Below, one piece after another: positions 1 to 9,943 of a stretch of DNA of 64,000 nucleotides. The position numbers and the translations under genes are program-made. Source of the stretch: Babylonia areolata (lineage: Eukaryota > Mollusca > Gastropoda > Neogastropoda > Buccinidae); assembly GCF_041734735.1 (NCBI RefSeq), contig NC_134891.1, positions 15,220,244 through 15,284,243 of the forward strand, written 5' to 3'. Each line of letters starts with the position of its first letter. Position 1 is the first letter of the stretch. The notes beneath the pieces are model-generated. The model searched no databases, was not told the DNA's origin, and was given only the letters and a program-made list of their open reading frames with translations.

Positions 1-730
1 TTTAATTCTGAACTTTTTGAGGCACCGAAGAAAGTACAGGCGCTGTTGTGCTTTCTTAACAATTTTGTCCATATTTTTCTCCCATTTCAAATCGTTGGAA
101 ATGATCAGTCCAAGAAATTTGAAGTCGCTGATGATCTCTACTTGCTTGTCTTTAATGACAAGTGGTAAGGGGTCAGATCTGGTCTTCCTGAAATCTAAAA
201 TTAATTCTTTGGTTTTTGATACATTGAGTTCTAACTTGTTTTGATTACACTATAGCTGACAAGTTCCAGTACTTCTTCCCTATATTTTGACTCATCACTG
301 TTTGTAATCAGCCCTTCTAGAGTAGTATCGTCGGCAAACTTGACCATGGTGTTCATTTTGAGTTGCACAGTCATGTGTGAACAGCGAGTACAACAGTGGG
401 GATAGAACACTTCCCTGTGGGGTGCTTATGTTGAGAATGCATGTGGAGGAGGTGAGGTCACCAACTTTAACAACTTGCGGTCTGCATCTTAGAAAATTTA
501 GGATCCATGCACAAAATGATTCAGGCAGCAAGAGGTCTTTCAGTTTAAAATATAGTTTTCATGGCACTATTGTGTTGAACGCAGAGCTGTAGTCAATGAA
601 AAGGATCCTGGCATAGCTGTTAGGATTTTCGAGATGTCTGAGGACATGGTAGAGACCTATGCTAAAGGCATCTTCAATGATCTATTAGCTCTATAGGCGT
701 ACTGAAAGGGATCAAAAGATGGAGGAATAC
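1..730 (-). mobile_element. CR1/Rex1-like LINE, RT fragment cut by window edge
   Basis: Reading right to left, the minus strand encodes RT blocks in order: QYAYRANRS, then motif A as FIDYSSAFNTI (about 590-560), motif B as PQGSVLSPLLY (about 420-390), motif C as KFADDTT (about 345-325), then KELILDFRK and KFLGLIISNDLKWEKNMDK, running off the left edge. These are hallmarks of CR1/Rex1-type (Jockey superfamily) non-LTR retrotransposons. The blocks lie in different frames: one shift falls between motif B and the FADD box and another near 255, so the copy is dead. The endonuclease is absent. The exact clade within CR1/L2/Rex1 is not certain. Confidence 0.85.

Positions 731-762
<32 letters not shown>
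731..762. repeat. (ATAC)n/(AT)n microsatellite
   Basis: A short run of ATAC units grades into AT units directly beside the LINE fragment. It could be a remnant of the LINE or simple expansion. Confidence 0.9.
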
Positions 763-763
<1 letters not shown>

Positions 764-1686
764 GTAGATACCACGATCACATGTGTCATTTTATTATAAT
801 TTACCAAATTTTGTCTTTTGACAAACTGTATTTTTCAATTACAAAACGATGCTTATCTGGAGCAGTCGAGCCACCGAGGAATTTTAAAACCTCAAGCTCT
901 GTCATTTTCGTCTCTTGACTGGTTTAGTTTGCCAACCAGTCTTTCAATCACAAATGAATCAGGGTGGGTGGTCGACTGAAAACTGAAGTGGGCAAAAGGG
1001 GCAGGGATGGGTGGGGGTGATGAAAGAGGGTGGGTTACAGGTTACACATCCCCATCACTGACAACAACAAACGACCCCCCAAACAAATACAAACCCGAAG
1101 AAAACACCACGAATAACAACCCCCCACCAGACAACACTTAAGACCACACAACACAAACCTTACTACCAAAACCACCCCCAACGAAACAACTTGACCTTTA
1201 GGGCACAACCAAAATGTCGTTAAACTCCACTAATGAATGGAAGACTGGGACAAGACTCAAGCCCTTAAGAACTTGCGGGTAAGGGGGGCAAGAAGTCATT
1301 GAACTCAGCTCTATCGCTGTACGAAATTTAATATGAATGCAGGACTCACCACCTCAAACAATACAAACATCACCGCCGGAACAAAGACCAAAACACTGTC
1401 GAACAACTTCACCTATAAAGGGCTGTATTTGCCTCGTGTATGGACTGTTTCGCCGCCAGTCAATTTAGGGTGCAAATTCCCTTGTGCAATAAACACAGGA
1501 AAGAAAAGATGGTGTCTAAGAATAGCTGGGATTCCCCGCACGATGTGTAGTAAATATGGACTGTCGGACCACCGAACATAAAGAGTACTGAGTAAGTTCA
1601 TGGATAACAGACCCATGATCTGGTCACCATTCAGTGACATGGTTGTTTTTGGTTTTTTTTAAACCGGTACTCACCGAGTAGTGACC
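763..1686. other. Gene-free interval, A/C-rich
   Basis: Only short chance reading frames occur here. The stretch 960-1300 is rich in runs of A and C on the plus strand. I recognise no repeat family or exon. Confidence 0.6.
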
Positions 1687-1724
1687 ACTGACAAAGATAA
1701 CCGTGCACAACAACAACCCCAGAC

Positions 1725-4115
1725 ATGGTAGACACTGACGGAACCAAGCTTAAGACAAACGAAGAAAAAGGATCCGCCCTGCTCAAACGTTTCATACAAC
1801 AGATAGAACAAAGAAACTTAGATGAGAAAAAGAAATATGTTGAGGAGTTAAATCAAATCCTTATGCAGACTGGACCTGATGATGACTTGACAATAGATGA
1901 TCTAAACGAAGCAATAGCTAAATGCAAGAAAGAATCAGCTCCTGGCCCAGACAAAGTTCGCTACTCGGACATCAAGGAACTATCGGAAGAAGACAGAAGC
2001 AACCTTTTCAATCTATATCAAAACAGTTTCCACAATGGACATGTGCCGGAGGACTGGACACACAGCTTCTTAAAACCCATACCAAAACCAGGAAAGGACC
2101 ATCATCAGGTAAGCGGCTACCGGATCCTAACCATGCAAAACATTGCCGGAAAGCTCATGGAACGCATGATAGCCAGGAAACTTGCAAGGGATCTTGAACA
2201 CAGGCACATTCTCCCTTCAAATCAAGGTGGTTACAGAACAGGCAAGTCCACATGGGAAAACGCAGCTGCTTTTGCATATGAGGTGTATGAAGGATTTCAA
2301 AGAAAAGAAGAAACACTAGCAGTAGCAATCGATCTTGAAGATGCCTACAATAAGGTCCAGTTTGCGCACCTCATGGAGCTGCTACTAAGGTATGAAGTAA
2401 GTTTGACACTGACAAGATGGATAGCAGCAGCGCTTCAGGAAAGAACCGTCGTCCTACGCCTCGGAGATTGGATGTCTACACCTTCTTAACTATCCATGGG
2501 ACTGCCACAAGGGTCTCCGCTTTCTCCTGTCCTCTACAATGTCTACACGAAGGGTCTTGCAGACTTAAACAACAATGGAATAGCTCGGGTGCTTACTCTT
2601 GCGGATGATGGCCTGGTCTTCAAAACTTCGAAAGATGCTCAGGAAAGAACTAAAGCCGTCCAGAAACAACTAAACAATATTGCTCAATGGTGCAAAGACA
2701 CAGGATCTTCCATCAATCCAGCGAAAGCCCAAACGTTCCTGTGCACCCTCAACAACAGAACCGCGAGCAAATCACCACCTTCTGTGTCACTCGATGGGAT
2801 TCAGATCGAGAAAACTGAATGCCTACGCTACCTAGGAATACACTTCGACAGGATGCTGACCTTCAGAAAACATACGGAAAATACTGTTCTCAAATGCAAA
2901 AAGGGCCTTTCAGTCTTAAAAGCAATGGCAACCAAAGGTATTGAACAACGCCACCTCTTCCTGCTATACCAATCACTCGTCCTCAGTGTGATCGACTACG
3001 GACTTGGGCTAACAACACCGTCTCAAAGCAACCTCCTAAAATTAGAAAGAGTCCAAAATGAAGCTATGAGGCTGATCCTTGGAACAACAAAAGACACGCC
3101 CACAGAAACCATGCGATACCTGCTTGACCTTCCTTCAGTGCAGGCCAGAAACAAGTTAGAACAGGTCAAGACCTACTTCAAAGCATTAGAAAACCCTAAA
3201 AACCCACTGCATGACGCAGTCAAAGAACCAAAAGGCAGCCGCCTAGGACGAGGAAGATCATGGATGGGGCAAGCAGAAGACACAATCCAGCTAGTATGCT
3301 GACTACAAGACCTGAAAGAAACAAAAGAATGGGAGAAAACCCCCGAAAACCTCAACCATCTATTCAACACAGCCATTTCACCCACTCTAGGAAGACATTG
3401 TCGGGAATGGCCAGAGGGCAAAACTGATGCAGAAGTGAAACTACTCATAAAAGAAAACAGTAAAGAAGAGGACATCATCATATACACAGATGGCTCAGTC
3501 ACTAAAGACCAATCCGGTTGGGGATTCACTGCGAAACAAAATGGAAAAACAGTTAGGGAAGAGAATGCTGCCTACAAAGTCACAACCTCCAGCCTAACGA
3601 TGGAAGTTGAAGCTGTGACACATGCCCTCCAGTGGCTATCGTCCATCCATACGCCCGGAAACCAACATGCCATGATTCTAACCGACTCGATGAACCTCAT
3701 ACAGAAAATTGAAAACGGAATGGGAAGCCCAGAGTGGCATAAGGCAATGCGCAACTTTCAGATTAAAAAACTCACATGGTCATACTGCCCGGGACATGCA
3801 GGTGTTAAGGGAAATGAGCGAGCTGACAGACTTGCTGGTAACGCAACACCAACGAGCGGCCTACATCTAGGAAAATCGGAAATCCTCAGAAAAGTCAAAG
3901 AATATCAAAAAGAACAGGTACAAGGCCATCACACCATCGATCGCCTCAAAGAAATAAAAGCAGAGAGAGGGAGTGGCCGTAAGTCTAACATGAAAGGTAG
4001 AGCACGATGCTTTCCTAATCAAACAAATATCGGCATCATTTCCAAACCAACATTGCGCAAATTTCTTCAAAACGGAACAGAGTCTCTGTGGGCTTTTCCA
4101 AATACAATAGACTGA
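1725..4115 (+). pseudogene. I-type LINE ORF2: RT and RNase H, two nonsense codons
   Basis: One reading frame runs from 1725 to the stop at 4113-4115, interrupted only by TAA at 2487-2489 and TGA at 3300-3302, with no frameshift. RT blocks: SAPGPDKVRYSDIKEL, PKPGKDHHQVSGYRIL, motif A AIDLEDAYNKV, motif B GLPQGSPLSPVLY, and motif C LADDG in place of the usual F/Y-ADD. RNase H blocks: IIIYTDGSVT, MEVEAVTHALQW, ILTDSMNLI and CPGHAGVKGNERADRLAG, so the catalytic D-E-D and the histidine loop are present. Two point stops in about 800 codons suggest a fairly recent insertion. Confidence 0.9.
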
Positions 4116-4298
4116 GCAACACACTAGACGCCACTTTCTTGGCATCAGAGATCTTTTCCCATCCCTCTTGCGGCCAATCAGCCTCTGTGCGTGTGTGTAT
4201 GTGTGTGTTTGTGTGCATGTGTGGGTCTGTATTTTTGAGTGCGTTTGTGCATGCGCGAGAGTGTAAGTGTACACAAGTGTCAGTAGAGTTCTGTGCAC

Positions 4299-4301
<3 letters not shown>

Positions 4302-4360
<59 letters not shown>

Positions 4361-4449
4361 GGGAGGTGGGGGTGCGGGGGGAGGTGGGGTAGAGGATGAG
4401 GTATGTGAGTATGCATGCCTACACTGTGGGAGCAACAGGATATTGGAAC

Positions 4450-4503
<54 letters not shown>

Positions 4504-4609
4504 TTGTACATATGTGTGTGGAGATATGGGCATATGTGTGTGCGCTTGTACAAGTAAGTGTTCATCTGTGTGTGTGTGTGTGTGTGTATGTATGTGTGTG
4601 TGTGCCGTG
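4302..4609. repeat. Microsatellites in the I-LINE 3' UTR
   Basis: A (GT)n run of about 56 bases at 4302-4357, a (TA)n run of about 51 bases at 4451-4501 and a shorter GT run at 4568-4605. The related copy at 40248-41377 has the same tracts in the same order but much shorter, so they are part of the element and change length copy by copy. Confidence 0.9.
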
Positions 4610-4924
4610 GAAGCTGTGATACGTAGACTAGAAATGAGTGTGTGGAGGAGGGGGGTAGAGGAGGTTCAGGGTAACGTGTGTGATGTGTGTGTGTGTGTTG
4701 GAGCTCATGTACGTTTATATGTATTTGACTGTGCTTTCATATCTGTGAAACTGCATGTTCGGTGCATATCTGTTATGCATGTGTGGGTGTATATGTGAAT
4801 GTGTGTCTTCATGTTTTACCCTCTTTTTTTTTCTTTCTTTTTTTTTTTACATTATAGTTATTATTTATTTATTTGTGTAAGTTTATCTATCATTTATTCA
4901 CCTTTTTTTTTCTTTTTCTTTTTT

Positions 4925-5046
4925 CTCAAGGCCTGACTAAGCGCGTTGGGTTACGCTGCTGGTCAGGCATCTGCTTGGCAGATGTGGTGTAGCGTATATG
5001 GATTTGTCCGAACGCAGTGACGCCTCCTTGAGCTACTGAAACTGAA
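4925..5046 (+). other. Structured 3' tail shared by LINE and SINE
   Basis: The terminal segment holds two adjacent stems. GCCTGAC (4931-4937) pairs with GTCAGGC (4962-4968). CATCTGC (4968-4974) pairs with GCAGATG (4978-4984) around a 3-nt loop. It ends in GAAACTGAAACTG next to the TSD. In SINE/LINE pairs such as UnaSINE/UnaL2 a 3' hairpin is the site the LINE RT recognises. I infer the same role here. Confidence 0.75.
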
Positions 5047-5059
5047 ACTGACAAAGATA

Positions 5060-5579
5060 TTTTTAGATGAGTTGGAGTGGACTGGTTCTGTAGCCACCAC
5101 TCTCAAGCTTGGAATGGGCAGCCTGCCAAACGACGGCTACACAGTGTGATCAGTGACTGGTTATAAGGGAATTACTCCTTCATTATTTTCTTGTAATTTC
5201 AATCAGTGGCAGTAGTCAGGGCTCGTGACTGTCGTTCTAACCTCCTTTTGCGGGATGAAGAGGTCGCCGACACACTCAGTAGCAGCCTGGTGGTCCTAAC
5301 CGTTACCTACATATTGTATAAAAGTCACTGATCCTGAATGGACATATTAATTTACTTCAAGGCAGGCAGACGTAACAGAACAACGGATTATCTCGCTATC
5401 TTGTACTTCGCGACTTGGACCAAAACAACTGAACCTGACAGCACGCCTTACTATACCGTCAACACTGAATAATCAATCATCCTGTTGTTTTGTTATCACT
5501 AAAACCGAACACGTATTTCATGCCATGTTTGTTTGGAATTTGGTTGAATGTTTTACAGAATAGTATCAATCTATATTGA
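5060..5579. other. Gene-free interval
   Basis: No exon, repeat family or long frame recognised. Composition is ordinary. Confidence 0.5.
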
Positions 5580-5858
5580 TTTTACCACTATATTTATTTG
5601 ATCATGTGAATATACAGTAAGTGTGCATGGGTGCTTGCATACGGGCGGGTGTGTGCGTGCGCGCGTGTTTATGTGTGTTTTAAATAATGGAAAGTTATCG
5701 GACTTGCTTTGCTATGACTGAGTTGACGGAGCGTTATTTTGTTGTGCATCTGTTGTATGTCAAATTTTACCGTTTTGCTTATAATTTGTATGTACCACAG
5801 ACTTCACCACACTTAATTTCTCTACGAGATAATAAAGGTATTCTGATTCTGATTCTGA
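5580..5858 (+). mobile_element. LINE 3' UTR remnant with (GATTCT)n tail
   Basis: A non-coding stretch with a GTGTGT-rich part is followed by AATAAAGG and a short run of TTCTGA units at about 5840-5858. That is how CR1/Rex1-type 3' ends look: a poly(A)-like signal plus a hexamer tail instead of poly(A). No coding part is left. The assignment rests on the tail alone. Confidence 0.45.
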
Positions 5859-5904
5859 TCATTTTTAGATACCACACTGCATGGACTACCACACCTCGGA
5901 ACAA

Positions 5905-6300
5905 CATAACGCCGGACGTTTCAATTTCAGATATTTCTGAAGGAGGCATCACGCTATACCGTATCTGCTAGGCAGATACTGAACAGCAGCACAACCCAGC
6001 GCGCTAGTCAGGTCTTGAGTGCATGCATACATGTATATTTATGTACCTATCAGGGTGGGTTTCTTCTGAAAAAAATTTGCCAGAGGACAACACTTTTTTT
6101 TTTTCTTTTTTTTTTGCCATGGGTTCTTTTTCAGCGCACCAAGTGCATGATGCGCACAGGGCCTCGTTTTATCGTCTCATCCGAATGACTAGATGCTCAG
6201 TTTGATTTTCCAGTCAAAGTAGGAAACTAAAGGGCACTGAGCTGGAATCGACACACCGTCGCTCACACGGACACTGTATAGTGGCAGAACGCCAGACGAA
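5905..6300 (-). mobile_element. SINE-A copy (tRNA head, shared LINE tail)
   Basis: Matches the SINE copies at 36796 and 42100 over the middle block (shared ATGACTAGATGCTCAGTTTG and GCCAGAGGACAACACT). The 3' tail lies at the left. The tail hairpin is intact with an altered pair: GTATCTGC (5961-5968) and GCAGATAC (5972-5979). The tRNA-like head at the right end is worn. A poly-T/C stretch at about 6090-6115 interrupts the middle. Confidence 0.85.
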
Positions 6301-6630
6301 CATTATCCTCCAAACCACAGAACCTTACTGCCGCTGCGAACAGCAGCAGTTCTACGAAGCTGTGAACAACAGCCCCAACGTAGAAGCCTTAACCTCGTGA
6401 ACAACTTGAACAACTTGATTCAGTTGCTGAGGACAACAGAATCGGTCGTTTGCACTCAGTTCTTGGGGGACTGACGTCGACACAAGCTCTTTGGCTCAGT
6501 AGCTTAGTAGCCTACAGTTTTGAGAGCAAGTTGATCGTTCGGCCTCAGTTTCTTAGATGATCTGTGCGAAGAAAGACATCTGTCTCTACTGGGTCCTGCA
6601 GTCTGGAATGTGGACTCTTTTGGACCTGGT
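6301..6630. other. Gene-free interval
   Basis: Nothing recognised. It lies between two SINE copies. Confidence 0.5.
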
Positions 6631-6916
6631 TAGACGGGCGCAATAGCCGAGTGGTTAAAGCGTTGGACTTACAATCTGAGGGTCCCGGGTTCGAATCACG
6701 GTGACGGCGCCTGGTGGGTAAAGGATGGAGATTTTTCCGATCTCCCAGGTCAACATGCGTGCAGACCGGCTGTTAGTGCCTGAACCCCCCTTCGTGTGTA
6801 TACGCAAGCAGAAGATCAAATACGCACGATAAAGATCCTGTAATCAATGTCAGCGTTCGGTGGATTATGGAAACAAGAACATACCAAGCATGCACGTATG
6901 CATGAACGTAGAAGAA
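6631..6916 (+). mobile_element. SINE-B copy (tRNA-Leu-like head)
   Basis: The head starts GGGCGCAATAGCCGAGTGG, with the A-box-like TAGCCGAGTGG and the B-box GGGTTCGAATC, and resembles a tRNA-Leu with a long variable arm. The body follows (GGCGCCTGGTGGGTAAAG onward) and the end is GAACGTAGAAGAAGG. Compared with the tail-only copies at 7693, 25184 and 25774, the hairpin part before the GAA tail is missing, so this copy is internally deleted. Flanking repeats GGACCTGGT (6622-6630) and GGACCCGGT (6917-6925) are a probable TSD with one mismatch. Confidence 0.85.
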
Positions 6917-7087
6917 GGACCCGGTCAAATTACTTAAAAGTAGAACATCAATACTCAGTTTCCCAGCCTTTCAGGTTGTGCTTTCAAACTCAGTCTCGGT
7001 TATTTGAGATGAAAAGTAAGCCAATAAAGTCTTGCCAGCAGTGAATTGAGCATACATATCGCATATCGCACGGCAATTTTTTAGACA

Positions 7088-7088
<1 letters not shown>

Positions 7089-7168
<80 letters not shown>
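7089..7168. repeat. (CA)n microsatellite
   Basis: Nearly pure CA repeats, interrupted once by a CTGA step. Confidence 0.95.
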
Positions 7169-7170
<2 letters not shown>

Positions 7171-7692
7171 TACACACCGCGAGTTATAGCGTGTTTCTTC
7201 TGTTGCGGTTTGATTCAAAGGCATGAATATCAGTTTATTATTTTCCTATTATTTGAGTACTTGTCACAGATACGTTTTTGTGTACTTGTTGAGTATCAAA
7301 TTCTCTGAACGAACAAAAACTTGCTTGTGTGAGTTATCGGGTTCCACTCTCTGTAATCCCCTGCTTATTATATAACTGAAATACTGGAATAAACTGTTGG
7401 GAGAAGTAACTGATGCAGACACACACGGAGTCAGGTGGGGATAGTAATTATTATCTCTCAAAGACTATCATTAGTCTCATACTATTGCAGGCCTCATGGT
7501 GAGTTACTCATTGAAGAAAGAAGAAAAGACGGAAAACTCCCTTAAATGACAAAATTAATTCAATTTCGCATTAAGCAATTAGATAATTCCGTTGTCTGTC
7601 TCACTGTCTCTGTCTCTCTCTTTCCGTCTGTCGCTCTGTCTGTCTGTCTCTGTCTGTCAAATCGAATGAACTTTATTTGTTGTGGATATAAA

Positions 7693-7787
7693 CTACTTCT
7701 TCTTCTTCGTTTGTGGGCTGCAACTCCCACGTTCACTCGTATGTACACGAGTGGGCTTTTACGTGTATTCATGACAGTTTTTACCCC
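7693..7787 (-). mobile_element. SINE-B tail-only insertion with 11-bp TSD
   Basis: Only the last 95 bp of SINE-B are present, in minus orientation, including the hairpin arms ACTCGT and ACGAGT and the (GAA)n end. The flanks GTGGATATAAA at 7682-7692 and 7788-7798 match exactly. This is a 5'-truncated target-primed insertion. Confidence 0.88.
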
Positions 7788-7902
7788 GTGGATATAAATA
7801 AAGCGACCACAGTAAAAGATTATTAAAATCAGAAACAAACTAATAACTCCATAAACACAAGTATACCGCTCTCAACTGTTCTGAAGCAATTGTAGAACAG
7901 CT

Positions 7903-7928
7903 CTCTCTCTCTCTCTCTCTCTCTCTCT
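7903..7928. repeat. (CT)n microsatellite
   Basis: Pure CT repeat at the left border of the Penelope-like fragment. Confidence 0.9.
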
Positions 7929-8890
7929 GGCCCTGACAACATCCGAGGCTTCTTCAAATGTCAGGCACCTCGCTGTGACACCTGCAGTCATGGCCACTTC
8001 ACAGACCATGTCATTTCTCCTTGGGATGGAAGGCGCTGGCAGATCAACCAACACCTCTCCCGCACCACGCCAAACTTGGTCTATCTATTGATCTCCAACC
8101 GAGCCAACAAGACCTTAGGCCTACTGAGACGGAACCTGAAAGTAGGCTCCCAGCGCATCAAACAGCAAGCCTACCAAACACTGGTCCGCCCAACCCTGGA
8201 GTATGCCAGCTCTGTGTGGGACCCCCTCAAAGAGCGAAGGAGAAAGGCAAGACTGGTTAACTTTTATAAGTTCCACAGCGGCAGTCTTATCATCAACACA
8301 TGCCACAAGCCCTCTCAAAATCCTTCAGCATCCACGGGGACCCGAGGATCGCACCCAGCAGAGTACCATCTCTCCAACTGCAGGACGCTGTACAGACAAA
8401 AATCTTTCTTTCCCCGAACCATAGCAAACTGGAACAGCCTTCCTGCTGAGATTGCCCTCAGCCCAACCCTGGAAGGCTTCAAATCCCGAATCTGATCCCC
8501 CCCACCCCCACCCCCCCCCCTATCCCCTGGCCCAGCAACCTCTGCCTCAGGAAACTTCAAAAACACGCAAACCCCCCTTATAGTCTACAGAATCTTCACA
8601 ATGATGAAGGCGTTAGTCAAGGGAAAGAAGAAGACGACCTGTAGACTTCACCCGGAGGCACAATATGTGGGATGCTCCTACGATCTTAACAAAAGATGGG
8701 CAAACCACAAAAGCGACTGCAAACTGAGGAAAGGCACCAAGTGTTCGGTTGCTGCCCATGTTTCTTCCACCCCTCACCCTTCTGAAGTGGAGAAGCTGAA
8801 AAGAAGAGAACTATTCTGGATGTGTAACCTTGGGACAGTTTTTGTTGGACTGAACTTGAGAAGCGACATCCACGGGTTTTCATTGTGAAC
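7929..8890 (+). mobile_element. Penelope-like element, GIY-YIG endonuclease fragment
   Basis: The plus strand encodes GFFKCQAPRCDTCSH, then GRRWQINQHLSRTTPNLVYL, then after an insertion CRLHPEAQYVGCSYDLNKRW, followed by ANHKSDCK, LKRRELFWMCNLGT and GLNLRSDIHG. This is the cysteine motif plus GIY-YIG nuclease of Penelope-like elements, with VYL as the GIY part, YVG as the YIG part and a following RW. The RT domain is absent. The nuclease is split at 8093/8640 by a CR1-like fragment. Skipping that fragment gives a continuous frame, so the insertion boundaries are well defined. Confidence 0.8.
8094..8639 (+). mobile_element. CR1-like LINE 3' fragment inserted in the Penelope fragment
   Basis: Encodes SNRANKTLGLLRRNLK, then QAYQTLVRPTLEYASSVWDP, then ERRRKARLVNFYKFHSG, then RQKSFFPRTIANWNSLPAE and a stop at about 8494. 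These are the C-terminal blocks of CR1/L2-type RT proteins. A segment between SSVWDP and ERRRKARL is missing, so it is internally deleted. A C-rich 3' UTR and a GAAGAAGA-type end follow. No clear TSD was seen. Confidence 0.78.
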
Positions 8891-9189
8891 TCTGATTCGT
8901 GGAGTTGCCAGTCCGGTTTGTCGTAGTGGTGGTTACATACGATCACTGAAATACAGTGATAGAGTGAGAGTGAAAAAGAGTGATGTGAACATAGACAATT
9001 GAAGGAACATTTAGAACATGATAACTTTACGTAGTGGAAGACGTCATGTAAAGTCAGAAAGATGACGTAAAAAATAGCATAACGTCACCTATTATAAGTG
9101 TTGTCTGTGACCAAGCTGCCGGGTGGCAGCGAAAATTCAGATTTTATTATTTTGTTTAACAAAATAGGTGTTGTTTTTCAACTTTGTTT

Positions 9190-9192
<3 letters not shown>
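8891..9192. other. Gene-free interval
   Basis: No coding or repeat signal recognised. Confidence 0.5.

Positions 9193-9247
<55 letters not shown>
9193..9247. repeat. (TA)n microsatellite
   Basis: Pure TA repeat. Confidence 0.95.
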
Positions 9248-9253
<6 letters not shown>

Positions 9254-9931
9254 ATGTAGTGATTAGATTATTACAGTGCATGTTACCTTGTTTTTATTGC
9301 CTTGGCCTGCTGTTCTCTATAATATGTTCTCTACAATATGAGGATATCTGTCCATTAGCTGATATTGTTTTATTTCCGATCTCTCTCTCTCATTCTCCCT
9401 CTCCCTTTGCCTGTCTGTCTGTGTCTTTATCTTTCTCTCTCTCTCGTTTACCTGTGACATTTTATTTTCATATATATACTATCTTATATGTATATGGAAT
9501 TGTGCTCCCTTCGGCCGGCAAAGAGCATTTCCCTCCATTATTGCTATGTGCATCTCTTCTAGACTTACTGTTTTATATTCACATCAGTAAAGTATTTGAT
9601 AACATTCACAATGTATGTACATGTGTGTGTGCGTGTGCGTGTGCGTGAGATGTTTTTGTGTAATATTGAGTAGCGCATGCTTATGACTTCATGTAGTATT
9701 GTGTAGTGCATGCTATGATATAAATGTAGCATTGTGTATTGTAGACCCTGTTTCAGGGCGGGGACTGGATTTAAAAAAATAAATTAATTAATTAAAAGCG
9801 CACCAGCGCTTATCTATTACCGTCGTTGGATTTCAAAGTAGTAGCTTGCTACCAGAAACAATCTCTCCTGACAACATCATTCTTCACTCCTACTGGGACA
9901 AATTTTTATTCACAGGAAGAGACGGTATCAG
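9248..9931. other. Gene-free interval, possible LINE 3' UTR remnant
   Basis: Contains CT-rich and GT-rich tracts and an end near 9745-9795 (a GCATGC-rich stretch, then a TTTAAAAAAATAAATTAATT run) that looks like a worn retrotransposon 3' end. No protein blocks remain, so family and extent are unknown. Confidence 0.3.
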
Positions 9932-9943
9932 GACCTAGCACAT

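Larger units (their letters stand above)
1700..5046 (+). mobile_element. I-type LINE (RT + RNase H), 5'-truncated, with TSD
   Basis: The insertion is bounded by a 13-bp direct repeat, ACTGACAAAGATA, at 1687-1699 and 5047-5059, which is a convincing target-site duplication. The body starts just before the RT domain, so the endonuclease was lost by 5' truncation. It continues through RT, RNase H, a 3' UTR with GT and TA microsatellites, and a structured tail ending in GAAACTGAAACTG. The tail (about 4925-5046) is the same sequence as the 3' end of the SINE at 5905, 36796 and 42100. RT followed by RNase H places it in the I group (I/Nimb/Ingi-like). A second 5'-truncated copy lies at 40248-41377. 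Confidence 0.92.

Noticed and set aside
1333-1640. Possible small genes on both strands
   Set aside because: Frames of 75-82 codons with no domain, start context or splice signals, and fully overlapping each other.
4036-4798. Reading frames over 100 codons on both strands in GT/CA and TA repeats
   Set aside because: They encode only CVCVC, THTHT or YIYIY runs and are products of microsatellites. The same holds near 20000, 25600, 36200, 45100, 48500, 49200 and 62700.
6637-6712. tRNA-Leu gene
   Set aside because: The sequence runs straight into the SINE-B body, has imperfect pairing, and is bounded by a SINE-type TSD. It is a SINE head, not a tRNA gene.
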